A DNA stretch of 64,000 nt from Paragemmobacter amnigenus (GTDB lineage Bacteria > Pseudomonadota > Alphaproteobacteria > Rhodobacterales > Rhodobacteraceae): contig NZ_JAAATX020000005.1 of NCBI RefSeq assembly GCF_009908265.2, positions 124,001 to 188,000 on the forward strand. The letters run 5' to 3'. How positions within the stretch are numbered: the stretch's first letter is position 1; every line of letters begins with the position of its first letter. Shown here one piece after another: positions 54,649-63,638 of the stretch. The notes beneath the pieces were generated by a model that ran no database searches, was not told the origin of the DNA, and worked only from the letters and a program-made list of their open reading frames with translations. The position numbers were made by a program, and so were the translations under genes.

Positions 54649-54977
54649 CCGCGATCGAGCTTCGGGGCGGTCGCCGTCCCGATCATCCTCTGGCGGCCGC
54701 CGAACGGCTGTTCCGGCAAGTCGCTGCGGATCGGCTGGATGTCCTCAGCACTGCATGGGTCCGGCTGGATTCAGGACACCATATCGCCGAGGCGCTGGTC
54801 GATATCAGGTCGGTCTCCCACAAGATCGCGGGAACGGCTGCATCGCTTGGTCACGCGGGGCTGGGCCAGCTTGCGGAAAAGGTCGAAGCCCTCTGCATGA
54901 ACGGATCCGGACGGGACGATCTGCAACGCGCCCTGCGCCCCCTGATTTCGGCATTGGCAGAGCTGATCGACGACTGA
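54645..54977 (+). CDS. Stand-alone Hpt phosphotransfer protein
   Basis: A 110-residue histidine phosphotransfer protein. His59 in IRSVSHKIAGTAASLGHAGL is the phospho-acceptor, with the HKxxGxxxxLG motif on a four-helix bundle. It has no kinase domain and presumably shuttles phosphate between the hybrid kinases and receivers encoded next to it. The ATG overlaps the response regulator stop codon. It is convergent with the hybrid kinase, 8 bp apart. Confidence 0.88.
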   Translation: MTAIELRGGRRPDHPLAAAERLFRQVAADRLDVLSTAWVRLDSGHHIAEALVDIRSVSHKIAGTAASLGHAGLGQLAEKVEALCMNGSGRDDLQRALRPLISALAELIDD

Positions 54978-54985
54978 CCTATCCC

Positions 54986-57025
54986 TCAGTGGCGCGGCAG
55001 AAGTGTTCGGATCGCCTTGGTCACGTCCGCCATTGTCAGCGGCTTGGACACGCAACTGTCAAAACCCCAGATAAGATACTCGACGATCTGGTGCGACATG
55101 GCATTGGCTGTCACGGCAATGATCGGCAGCCGGGCGGCACCCGCGGCCTGTTCCTTGGCACGAATCCCCTCAAGCGCGGCTTTGCCATCCATCACCGGCA
55201 TCGCGATGTCCAGCAGGACGACATCGAACTTACCGGGCTCCCAGGCATGAAGTGCCTGCAAGCCATCGCCGACCGTGGTCACCTCTGCGCCGGACCGCTT
55301 GAGCATGAGCTCAAGGACAGACCTGTTGGTCCCGTTGTCGTCCGCGGCCAGAACGCGCACACCGTCCAGTCGCCCCTCGGACTCGGCGCCAGCAGTGGAC
55401 GAAGGCGGGGCATCGGACATCACATCCGTAACCGGAAGCGGAAGCTCGACACGCACCTGTGTGCCCACACCGGGGGCCGAGGTTACGGTGATGTCACCAC
55501 CCATCCGGCTGACCAATGTCCGCGTGATTGCCATGCCGAGACCCGTTCCACCAAACCGCCGCGTAACGGAACTGTCTGCCTGGCGAAATTCCTCATGCAG
55601 CCGGGCAATCTCTTGCTTGTTCATCCCGATACCGGTGTCGCGCACCTCGAATACAAGGGATGTGCCGCGTCGGCCCGACACCTCTACTGTGACTTCGCCG
55701 CGGTCAGTGAACTTGATCGCATTCGAAATCAGGTTGTGCAGGATCTGCTGGACCCGGAAGGGATCACCCATCCGGTGCAATTCGGCCCCCGTTGAGACGA
55801 GCACTTCGAAATCCAGCCCCTTCTCTTCCGCCTTGAGCCGATGCAGATCCTCGACACGCTCTGCCATCTCGACCGGACTGAAGGGTACGGTCTCAAGCTC
55901 TAGCTTGCCTGCTTCGATCTTCGACATATCCAGAATGTCGTTCAGGATGTTCAGGAGCGACTCGCCCGACCGGCGGATCGTGCCGATCATCCTGCGGTGT
56001 TCAGGATCGGTCAGTGTGGCATCCAAAACCTCGGCCATGCCCAGAACGCCATTCAGTGGCGTGCGGATTTCATGGCTCATATTGGCCAGAAACATGGATT
56101 TCGTCCGGCTTGCCTCTTCTGCACGCGCCTTGGCAAGGTAAAGCTCGGTCACATCCGAACCGACACCCCGATACCCGAGGAACTGGCCAGCAGCATCAAA
56201 CACCGGTTGGCCCGAAATGCGGAACCATCGTTCTTCGCCGCCTTCCGAATAGGGTGCGCGGTAGACAAAATTCCGGAACGGTACTCTGCTCTGCTGCGCT
56301 GCGAGGATCGTTGCCCAGTCGGCGCTGGCCTTTACCTCCGGATGCGCCTCGAGCCACTCGACGCGGGTCTTGCCGATTACCGTATCGCCCGTCAGACCAA
56401 GCCGTTCTACATGTTCGGTATGCGACAGGTAGGTGAACCGCAAATCCTGATCCTGCTCCCAGAACCAACCGTCAGTCACCGCGGCAATGTCGGTGAAACG
56501 CTGCTCGGCTGTGTCGCGCAGGGCCAATGCCTCTTCCAGCTCCTGCTTTGCCCGCAAGAGTGCCGCTTCGCGAGATTTCTGTTCGGATATCTCGATCTGG
56601 ATGCCTGCCATGACCTTTGGTGACCCGTCTGCCTTGCGCCGGACCACGCGCGCGCGGTCAAGGACCCAGATCCAGTGCCCTGATTTGTGGCGCATCCGGT
56701 ACTCGGCCTCATACGAGTCGCGTTCGCCGGACGTGCAGCGCGTCAGCTCCGCCTCGACCCAGTCCTTGTCATCGGGATGGATAAGGCGGCTCCAGGTCTC
56801 GTATGTGATCTGGTTCAGTTCGCCCGCAGCATAGCCCAGCATCTCGGCCCAGACGTCATTGACCAACTGGCCTACGGAATCGAAATCCCACGTCCACGTC
56901 CCGACCTGGGCTCCCTCGATCACGTCCCGCAGGCGGCGCTCTGCCAGAAGAAGAGCCTCCGGCGTGACCAAAGCGGTCCCGCTATCGTCAACGTCACGTC
57001 CGCCCGGCCGGATCTGGTTCTTCAT
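54986..57025 (-). CDS. PAS-containing hybrid histidine kinase
   Basis: A 679-residue hybrid kinase without membrane helices. Two PAS domains (about 30-150 and 170-295) come first, each with a PAC-like strand such as HWIWVLDRARVVRRKADGSPKV. His318 in FLANMSHEIRTPLNGVLGMAE is the phospho-acceptor. The ATPase has NAIKFT, DTGIGM and GGTGLGMAI. The C-terminal receiver has Asp606 in VVLLDIAMPVMDG. It is probably a soluble sensor. The lone receiver gene lies 37 bp upstream on the same strand. Confidence 0.93.
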   Translation of the reverse strand: MKNQIRPGGRDVDDSGTALVTPEALLLAERRLRDVIEGAQVGTWTWDFDSVGQLVNDVWAEMLGYAAGELNQITYETWSRLIHPDDKDWVEAELTRCTSGERDSYEAEYRMRHKSGHWIWVLDRARVVRRKADGSPKVMAGIQIEISEQKSREAALLRAKQELEEALALRDTAEQRFTDIAAVTDGWFWEQDQDLRFTYLSHTEHVERLGLTGDTVIGKTRVEWLEAHPEVKASADWATILAAQQSRVPFRNFVYRAPYSEGGEERWFRISGQPVFDAAGQFLGYRGVGSDVTELYLAKARAEEASRTKSMFLANMSHEIRTPLNGVLGMAEVLDATLTDPEHRRMIGTIRRSGESLLNILNDILDMSKIEAGKLELETVPFSPVEMAERVEDLHRLKAEEKGLDFEVLVSTGAELHRMGDPFRVQQILHNLISNAIKFTDRGEVTVEVSGRRGTSLVFEVRDTGIGMNKQEIARLHEEFRQADSSVTRRFGGTGLGMAITRTLVSRMGGDITVTSAPGVGTQVRVELPLPVTDVMSDAPPSSTAGAESEGRLDGVRVLAADDNGTNRSVLELMLKRSGAEVTTVGDGLQALHAWEPGKFDVVLLDIAMPVMDGKAALEGIRAKEQAAGAARLPIIAVTANAMSHQIVEYLIWGFDSCVSKPLTMADVTKAIRTLLPRH

Positions 57026-57062
57026 CTACTGATCTTCCTGCCACTTGCTACCGGATGCGGGG

Positions 57063-57458
57063 TCAGTCCCTCCGCAAGATGGACTCGATGGTGGTCAGAA
57101 AAGTCTCGGCCTTCAGGGGCTTGGGAAGGACCGCATCGATAAGGCCATCTCTGGATTTCACTTCGGCACGATCCGCATCTGCAGTGAACCGGACAACCGG
57201 TGTTGCCGCATTGCTTGAATTGCCTGACCGCAGATAGCGGATCACGCGGTCGCCCGTGATATGCGGCATGTTGTGGTCGAAGAGCATCAGGTCGTACTTC
57301 GAGCCCAGCGCAGCCTCCAGCGCACTGCGCCCGTCGCCCACCACTGTCAGTTCGATATGTGGCGCAGAGGCCAGAAACGCCATGACGATCTGTTGGTTGA
57401 TCTCGTCGTCCTCGGCAAGAAGGACGCGATATTTTTGACGATATGAAGTGGCGCTCAT
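57063..57458 (-). CDS. Single-domain response regulator
   Basis: A 131-residue receiver with no output domain. The acidic pocket is LLAEDDEIN, Asp61 in LMLFDHNMPHITG is the phospho-acceptor, TADAD follows and KPLKAE supplies the lysine. Such proteins act as phosphate sinks or bind targets directly. It lies between the two hybrid kinases on the same strand, 37 bp upstream of the smaller kinase gene. A terminator separates it from the larger one. Confidence 0.88.
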   Translation of the reverse strand: MSATSYRQKYRVLLAEDDEINQQIVMAFLASAPHIELTVVGDGRSALEAALGSKYDLMLFDHNMPHITGDRVIRYLRSGNSSNAATPVVRFTADADRAEVKSRDGLIDAVLPKPLKAETFLTTIESILRRD

Positions 57459-57527
57459 ACCTGAACCCTGTGCCTGCCAATCTGCCCTCGGAAAACGTCA
57501 TCACAACTCGGGGGCGAGAATGTGGTC

Positions 57528-57555
57528 AAAAAGGGGAGTTAATATCCCCTAACTC
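57528..57555 (-). terminator. Intrinsic terminator downstream of the large hybrid kinase
   Basis: On the minus strand GAGTTA (57555-57550), an 8-base loop and TAACTC (57541-57536) form a hairpin, followed by CCC and TTTTT. It lies about 50 bp beyond the kinase stop codon and 70 bp before the lone receiver gene. Confidence 0.55.
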
Positions 57556-57604
57556 TCTGTGGCTTTTCCCGTTCGTTCAAGCGCAAATGCCCGCCGTCCT
57601 GCCG

Positions 57605-60600
57605 TCATACCTTCAAAAGCGTTTTCAAGGCGTGAAAAAGCTCCCCGCGCTTGAACGGTTTCGCAAGGTGGGTGTCGTAACCGCCGACGATGTAATCTGC
57701 GACCTGATTTGGCATCGCATTGGCGGTCACCGCGATTGCCGGAACGGGGCGCATCTTCAACTCTGATTCGCGGGTCCGGATGCTGCTCAGGGCGGCCATT
57801 CCGTCCAGAACGGGCATCGTTATATCCAGAAGAAGAACATCGAATGCCGCCCCTGACGTCGCTGCGATTTCCCATTCACGCACCGCCTCTACCCCGTTCT
57901 CGGTCAAGGTCAACGCGACGCCGGTGCCTGACAGCATCTCTGTCAAAACCAGTCGGTTCGTAAAATTATCGTCCGCTATCAGGATCTTGCGACCCTCCAA
58001 AATGGAAAGGTCGGCTGCGGGGTCTGGTTCAGCCGTACTCCGCTCCAATCGCGCTGCCTCGGCAAGCGGGATGACGATTCGGACGTCGGTTCCCTGTCCC
58101 TCCTGACTGTTCATGGTAATCATGCCGCCCATCAGCAGCACCAGTTGCCGTACGATGGAAAGCCCAAGTCCCGTTCCCCCGAAACGGCGGGTGGTCGATC
58201 CGTCGGCCTGTTCAAAGCTTTCGAAAACCCGCGACAACTGTGCCTCGGTCATGCCAACGCCGGTGTCGGTGACATCTATTGTCACGGGCCGTCCCGACCG
58301 GCAGGACAACGTCAGCCTGACACGCCCTTTTTCGGTAAACTTTATCGCATTGCTCAAAAGGTTATTCAGTATCTGGATCAACCTGTGCGGGTCCCCCATG
58401 CGCGGAATATCCGCGCCCGCACTCGTCATCACCTGCAGTTCCAGCCCTTTCTCTTCTGCCTTGATGCGGTGCAGTGCCTCGACCTGTGACAAGAGGTCGG
58501 ACAACAGGAAGGGAACCTCTTCCAGCTCCATTTTCCCCGCCTCGATCTTCGACATGTCGAGGATGGAATTCAGAACGGTCAGCAGCGTCTCGCCGGACCG
58601 TCGTATTGTGGCGACCATCTGCTTCTGTTCCGGGGCCGATACAATGCCGTCCAGAACCTCCGCCATGCCCAGTACGCCATTCAGCGGGGTCCGGATTTCA
58701 TGGCTCATGTTGGCAAGGAAGATCGATTTCGCCTTGCTTACCTCCTCCGCCCGCGCCCTTGCCTCTTCCAGCCGCGCGGTTGCGGCAAGTTCCTCGGTAA
58801 TGTCCGAGAAGGAAACGACGACATGCCGCTCTGCTTCGGCCGTGACCAGCGGAACTGCATTGGCCGAGAGGACCCGACGTGTTCCATCTTGCCAGTGGAG
58901 GGCAAAGCGGATGTTCCTGACGATGCCGCCATGTTCCAGCGCCTGACGGAAGGGCAAGGCGGCCTCGTCCAGATTTCCACCGGCCACTGTCTCCAACCGC
59001 CATTCCGCCGCGTTGAACCGTCGTCCGCGCAGGTCCGACCCGCTCAGCCCCAGAATGCGCTCCGCCTCGAGATTGGCATAGGTGATCTCGCCTGCCTCGT
59101 TCAGGACGGCAAGCGCAGCGATGGACGTGTCCATGACGTCAAACAGATAGGCGCGCCCTGCTCTCAACTGTTCCTCGAGCCTCTTGCGCTCGGACACATC
59201 CAGATGCACCCCGGCCATCACCAACGGGCTGCCGTCCGCTGCCCGTCGCGTGATCCGCGAGCGGGACAGGATCCACACCCAGTGACCCGCCTCGTGGCGC
59301 ATCCGGAATTCCATCTCGCTGAACCCGTCCCCGCGTTCGGGGTTGTCGCGGTGCGGATCGGGCAGGCTATCCGCATCGTCCGGATGGACAAGCTCCCGGA
59401 ATTCCTGCAGCCGAAGGACGGTGAAATCCCCCGCCTGCCTACCCAGCATCTTCGCCCAGTTCCCGCCGACGCGCAGGGTTTCGGTCGCAAGATCCAGTTC
59501 CCACGTTCCGATCCCTGCTACTTCCATGATGCCGCGCAGCCGCGCCTCGGCGTCACGTAACTCTGTGTTGGCCGCATCAAGCGCGGCAATCTGGTTGTGC
59601 CGGGCAGTTGCATCGATCGCGATTGCTACCAATCCGCCGTCGCTTGTCCGCGTATGGATGCGGCGAAGCCATCTCCCGTCCGGCAGTTGCACCTCGTCGC
59701 TCTGCGAAGCCGTCCGATAGGCGCCAAGCCTGTCCGCAATCCACGCTTCGCCGTCCGCCGAAGCGACGCCAGGACCGAAAACGCCAAGTTCCACAGCCTT
59801 GCGCAAAAGACTTTCCAGCGCAGCCCCGGGTTGGCAGTGGCGCGCAAGCTGCGGGAACATGTCCACATAGGCCCGATTTGCGACGACCACGCGGTCCTGA
59901 TCATCCAGCACTATAACCCCGTCCGGCAGGGCATGGACCGCGTTCTCCAGACGTGTGCGGGCCTCGCTCGCGCTTTGAGCCAGCAGTGAAAGTGCTGCCT
60001 CCTGTTCCTTGATCCGGGTCACGACCGTCTCAATAGAGACAAAACCGACCAGCTTGCCCGATGCGTCTTCAAGCGGAACCACGTTGAAGTCGATCCAGTA
60101 GCGATTGCCCCACCGGTCCTGATTGACGGTCTGGCCCGAATAGGCCCGACGGTTCCTGACTGCCTGCTCGACACCTTGCTCGTTGGCCCTGTCCGCGCCG
60201 GGTATCCGGATCACGTCACCGAAGTATCGCCCGCGAATCTCGTCCAGTGTCCAACCCGTCTGGCGTTCGAATGCGGCGTTACACCAGACCACATTCTCGT
60301 CGAGATCGGTGATACAGACGAGGTTCGACATCGTCTCGACGATCTTGCCAAGACGGGTCAATTCGTCTCGCATCCGCATGTCTGCCGATACGTCCCGCAC
60401 GATGAAGATGACGGTTGGATCGGCCTCGGGCTCCTCGGCAGGCTTGGCCGCGCCAGTAAGCTCGAACCAATGTGCTCCGTCCGGCAGATCGAGGCGGAAG
60501 CGCACACCTTCGCAGTGGCCTGACGTCACCGTCCGGTTCAGCGCCGCTTGAATGATCGGTGTCACATCCGGCGGCATGACCGAAGAAAAATGCACTCCAG

Positions 60601-61168
60601 TAAGGTCTTTGTCCGAAACAAGACGAAGCCTCTTCGGCCCTGCGGTAAATCCGGCAAAGTGTCCGTCTGCTGTCACTTCGAAAAGCAGGTCCGGCATGGC
60701 GGCAAGCGTTGCTTCCAGTCGCCGCGCCATGTCGAGGTGAGAGCGTTCATTCTCCCGTCGCTGAAGGATCGCTTCCATTGCTTCGGCTGTGGCCGCAAGG
60801 ATCTCCAGGCTCTCGCGGTCAAGTGGCGGGGAACCTTTCGCGACGCCCAGAACCAGCAAGGCGACAAGACGCCCGTCGTTGCGGACCGCGAGAACGTGGA
60901 ACTGCTCCGCTCCTGCATGTACCGCGCCCAGATCAGAGGCGTCCAGCATTACCGCGTCGGATTCTGCCCTGTCGAAACATGCAAATAGCCGTGCCGGATC
61001 AAGGATCAGCGGCGCGTGGTCCTTGGCCGAATATGTATGGCTTTCGGTCAGCGTGGCGCGGTACAGGCCAGCCCGGTCCGCGGAATACAGTCCGGCCAAC
61101 TGTGCCAGCACATCCTTGATGGCCAGATCGAGATCCGCGGGCAAAGCCCTGACCAGACCGCTCAACAT
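57605..61168 (-). CDS. Large multi-PAS hybrid histidine kinase
   Basis: A protein of about 1187 residues. A GAF-like N-terminal domain (LDLAIKDVLAQLAGLYSADRAGLYRATL and HVLAVRNDGRLVALLVLGV) is followed by about five PAS domains, including VETMSNLVCITDLDENVVWCNAAFE and VMDTSIAALAVLNEAGEITYANLEAERILG. Then come HisKA (FLANMSHEIRTPLNGVLGMAEVLDG), an ATPase (NAIKFTEKG, DTGVGM, GGTGLGLSI) and a C-terminal receiver (LLLDITMPVLDG). No membrane helix is seen. In-frame TTG codons at 61195 and 61234 could add 9 or 22 residues, so the start is uncertain. Confidence 0.92.
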   Translation of the reverse strand: MLSGLVRALPADLDLAIKDVLAQLAGLYSADRAGLYRATLTESHTYSAKDHAPLILDPARLFACFDRAESDAVMLDASDLGAVHAGAEQFHVLAVRNDGRLVALLVLGVAKGSPPLDRESLEILAATAEAMEAILQRRENERSHLDMARRLEATLAAMPDLLFEVTADGHFAGFTAGPKRLRLVSDKDLTGVHFSSVMPPDVTPIIQAALNRTVTSGHCEGVRFRLDLPDGAHWFELTGAAKPAEEPEADPTVIFIVRDVSADMRMRDELTRLGKIVETMSNLVCITDLDENVVWCNAAFERQTGWTLDEIRGRYFGDVIRIPGADRANEQGVEQAVRNRRAYSGQTVNQDRWGNRYWIDFNVVPLEDASGKLVGFVSIETVVTRIKEQEAALSLLAQSASEARTRLENAVHALPDGVIVLDDQDRVVVANRAYVDMFPQLARHCQPGAALESLLRKAVELGVFGPGVASADGEAWIADRLGAYRTASQSDEVQLPDGRWLRRIHTRTSDGGLVAIAIDATARHNQIAALDAANTELRDAEARLRGIMEVAGIGTWELDLATETLRVGGNWAKMLGRQAGDFTVLRLQEFRELVHPDDADSLPDPHRDNPERGDGFSEMEFRMRHEAGHWVWILSRSRITRRAADGSPLVMAGVHLDVSERKRLEEQLRAGRAYLFDVMDTSIAALAVLNEAGEITYANLEAERILGLSGSDLRGRRFNAAEWRLETVAGGNLDEAALPFRQALEHGGIVRNIRFALHWQDGTRRVLSANAVPLVTAEAERHVVVSFSDITEELAATARLEEARARAEEVSKAKSIFLANMSHEIRTPLNGVLGMAEVLDGIVSAPEQKQMVATIRRSGETLLTVLNSILDMSKIEAGKMELEEVPFLLSDLLSQVEALHRIKAEEKGLELQVMTSAGADIPRMGDPHRLIQILNNLLSNAIKFTEKGRVRLTLSCRSGRPVTIDVTDTGVGMTEAQLSRVFESFEQADGSTTRRFGGTGLGLSIVRQLVLLMGGMITMNSQEGQGTDVRIVIPLAEAARLERSTAEPDPAADLSILEGRKILIADDNFTNRLVLTEMLSGTGVALTLTENGVEAVREWEIAATSGAAFDVLLLDITMPVLDGMAALSSIRTRESELKMRPVPAIAVTANAMPNQVADYIVGGYDTHLAKPFKRGELFHALKTLLKV

Positions 61169-61380
61169 GCGGAGAACCGAAACCTGTCCGGTCAAAATAC
61201 ACTGCCGTGTCCCGGACAGGTGATCACCTGCCAAGGCAGCTCGCCTATCCCGTCACGCCCCTGATTCATATTCATGAAGTGGCTGGGGAAAACAAGGCGG
61301 CACAGCCTGCAGTTGTTGCCCAACAAGGGACAGACTGTCGCGCCCCTTGTGGTCCGGTTCGGGGCGCGTAAGCTTGACGA

Positions 61381-63276
61381 ATGGACCATGATTTTTCTGA
61401 CAGGTTCGGGCCCGCACTGACCGGACTGACGCTTGCTGGTCTCGCGCTTGCGCTGGCTGACCGGTTTGTGGTCCCGCTTCCTGCCGACCTGGCCGTTCTC
61501 GGGCTCTGGCTCGCCTATATGGCTGGCGGTCTGCCCGCTGCGGCGACGGCATTCAGGGCCCTGTGGAAGGAAAGGGTGCTCGATATCGATTTGCTGATGG
61601 TCGTGGCTGCACTTGCTGCTGCAGCGGTCGGCGCTGCGATTGAAGGTGCTGTCCTTCTGGCCCTGTTCTCGCTCTCTTCGACGCTGGAACATCGCGCCAT
61701 GGGCAAGGCACGACGCGCCGTCGAGGCCCTCATGGCACTGCGTCCGGACAGCGCGATCCGGCGACTGGAAAGTGGCCTTACCGAAGAAGTTCCGGTCAGT
61801 GCCCTTGTCCGCGAGGATGTGTTTATCCTTCGCCCCGGCGCGCGGGTTCCCGTTGACGGGCGGATCATAGAGGGCGAGGGCTCGCTTGATGAGTCCTCTA
61901 TCACGGGCGAATCCGTTCCCGTTCACAAGGCCGCAGGTGCGTTTGTGCACGAGGCGACGGTGAACCTGAATGCCATTCTGGCGGTTCAGGTGGAAAGGCC
62001 TGTTTCAGAGTCGACCGTCGCCCGCATGATTGCGCTTGTGACCGAGGCACAGGCGATGAAGGCCCCGTCCGAACGGTTCTCGGACTGGTTCGGACAACGC
62101 TACACCGTGGGCGTTCTTCTTGGTTCGGTGTTATTCTTTCTCCTGTTTGTCCGCATCGGCATCGACATCGAGACCGCGCTTTACCGTGCTGCGACGCTTC
62201 TTGTTGCGGCAAGTCCCTGCGCTGTTGTGATCTCTGTTCCTGCCGCCATTCTGTCCGCCCTGTCTGCCGCTGCCCGCGGTGGCGTGCTGTTCAAGGGGGG
62301 CGCCGCACTTGAAACGCTTGCCGAGGTCAAGACCTTTGCCTTCGACAAGACCGGAACGCTGACAACCGGCAAGGCCGAGGTGAAACGGATCATCTCCCTT
62401 TGCGGGACCGAGGATGACGTGCTCTCGCTCTTTGCAGGGATAGAAGCGCATTCAGAACATCCTATCGCCGAAGCCATTCGCAGGGCTGCGGTTGCACGCC
62501 GACTCGTTCCCGCAGTTTTCGGCGAAGTGACCGCCTACCCGAGCGAGGGCATCACCGGACAGGACAAAGGACAGGTGATCTGGGCGGGAAATCCCAGAAT
62601 GGTGGCGCGTATGGGGGCCGACCTTGCACACCCCTCCCTGAACCTGCTGCAAGATGGGTCCGAGACGGTGGTGTACCTTGGCCGTGACGCGCGCCTTTTG
62701 GGGGCGATCACCGTTGCCGACCAACCCCGCGCTACCTCGGCAGCAGGCCTGGCAGCCCTTCGTGCTGTCGGAATCGACCGTCTTCTCATGATGACAGGTG
62801 ACCGCCGACCGGTTGCGGAACGGATTGGCGCAGCCCTCGGTTTGCGAACCGAGGACATCCATTCGGACCTCTTGCCGGCCGACAAGGTCCGTCTGGTCGA
62901 TGAACTCGGTCGCGACGGAAAAGTGGCTTTTGTCGGCGATGGCGTGAACGATGCCGCCGCCCTCGCCCGCGCGGATGTAGGCATCGCGATGGGCGCTGCG
63001 GGCAGCGAGGTTGCGCTTCAGGCGGCAGAGGTCGCCCTGCTTTCAGACAATATGGAGCGGCTTGCAGAAGCCCACCGGCTTGCCCGCCGGACGGCAACGA
63101 TCATCCGCCAGAATCTGGTCTTTGCCCTTGCCGCGATGCTCGTTCTGGTTGTGGGTGGGCTTTTTTTCGAACTTCCTTTGCCGCTTGCCGTGTTGGGGCA
63201 CGAAGGTGGAACCGTTCTGGTTGTCCTGAACGGCCTTCGACTGCTGTTTGACCCCATTCGAGTTAACAAAGGTTGA
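61381..63276 (+). CDS. P1B-4-type heavy-metal ATPase
   Basis: A 631-residue P-type ATPase without an N-terminal heavy-metal domain. The phosphorylated Asp322 is in DKTGTLTTGKAE. The transmembrane metal site is SPC at 278-280 (ASPCAVVISVPAAILS) instead of CPC. SEHPIAEAI is the HP nucleotide motif and VGDGVNDAAAL the hinge. The last helix has HEGGTVLVVLNGLRLL (His607), the HEGGT motif of subgroup P1B-4, known from Co2+ or Fe2+ exporters such as CoaT, CtpD and PfeT. The metal here is inferred only from subgroup motifs. Confidence 0.92.
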   Translation: MDHDFSDRFGPALTGLTLAGLALALADRFVVPLPADLAVLGLWLAYMAGGLPAAATAFRALWKERVLDIDLLMVVAALAAAAVGAAIEGAVLLALFSLSSTLEHRAMGKARRAVEALMALRPDSAIRRLESGLTEEVPVSALVREDVFILRPGARVPVDGRIIEGEGSLDESSITGESVPVHKAAGAFVHEATVNLNAILAVQVERPVSESTVARMIALVTEAQAMKAPSERFSDWFGQRYTVGVLLGSVLFFLLFVRIGIDIETALYRAATLLVAASPCAVVISVPAAILSALSAAARGGVLFKGGAALETLAEVKTFAFDKTGTLTTGKAEVKRIISLCGTEDDVLSLFAGIEAHSEHPIAEAIRRAAVARRLVPAVFGEVTAYPSEGITGQDKGQVIWAGNPRMVARMGADLAHPSLNLLQDGSETVVYLGRDARLLGAITVADQPRATSAAGLAALRAVGIDRLLMMTGDRRPVAERIGAALGLRTEDIHSDLLPADKVRLVDELGRDGKVAFVGDGVNDAAALARADVGIAMGAAGSEVALQAAEVALLSDNMERLAEAHRLARRTATIIRQNLVFALAAMLVLVVGGLFFELPLPLAVLGHEGGTVLVVLNGLRLLFDPIRVNKG

Positions 63277-63638
63277 CAAACTAGACGTCTCTCAAGACCC
63301 TGAAACTGTAGTGTAACCAGTTGCCGGGTTGTTGGCAGATGTCTGAATACAAGTTCCCCTACGGCCATGGCGGCCGCGACTTCCCTCAGCACGATTCCCT
63401 TTTCGGGAATCCGGAAGTCAATCTTCCCACGGATCACTTCCTGCCTTCGCCAATGGCCCAAACGGACCGGATAGCCGGGTCGGACCTGAGATTGCGCCAT
63501 TTCGGATGGGCCATCTGTGGCGCAATCCGGACTGCATTCTACCGGGCTTGCCCAAAAATGCCCCGCTTCGGCCCCACGACCGACATGCAGTTTGGCTTTC
63601 CTGACCGCGTTCTGGGTTTCGCATGGCTGGGGAGTTGC
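63277..63638. other. Intergenic gap before the BTLCP gene
   Basis: A 362 bp stretch. A TTGACA hexamer (63273-63278) straddles the end of the ATPase gene but has no good -10 match. The frame of the downstream peptidase gene is open without a stop codon from an ATG at 63339 to 63638, about 100 codons. I cannot tell whether this is a real N-terminal extension or chance openness in GC-rich DNA. No RNA gene was recognised. Confidence 0.4.
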
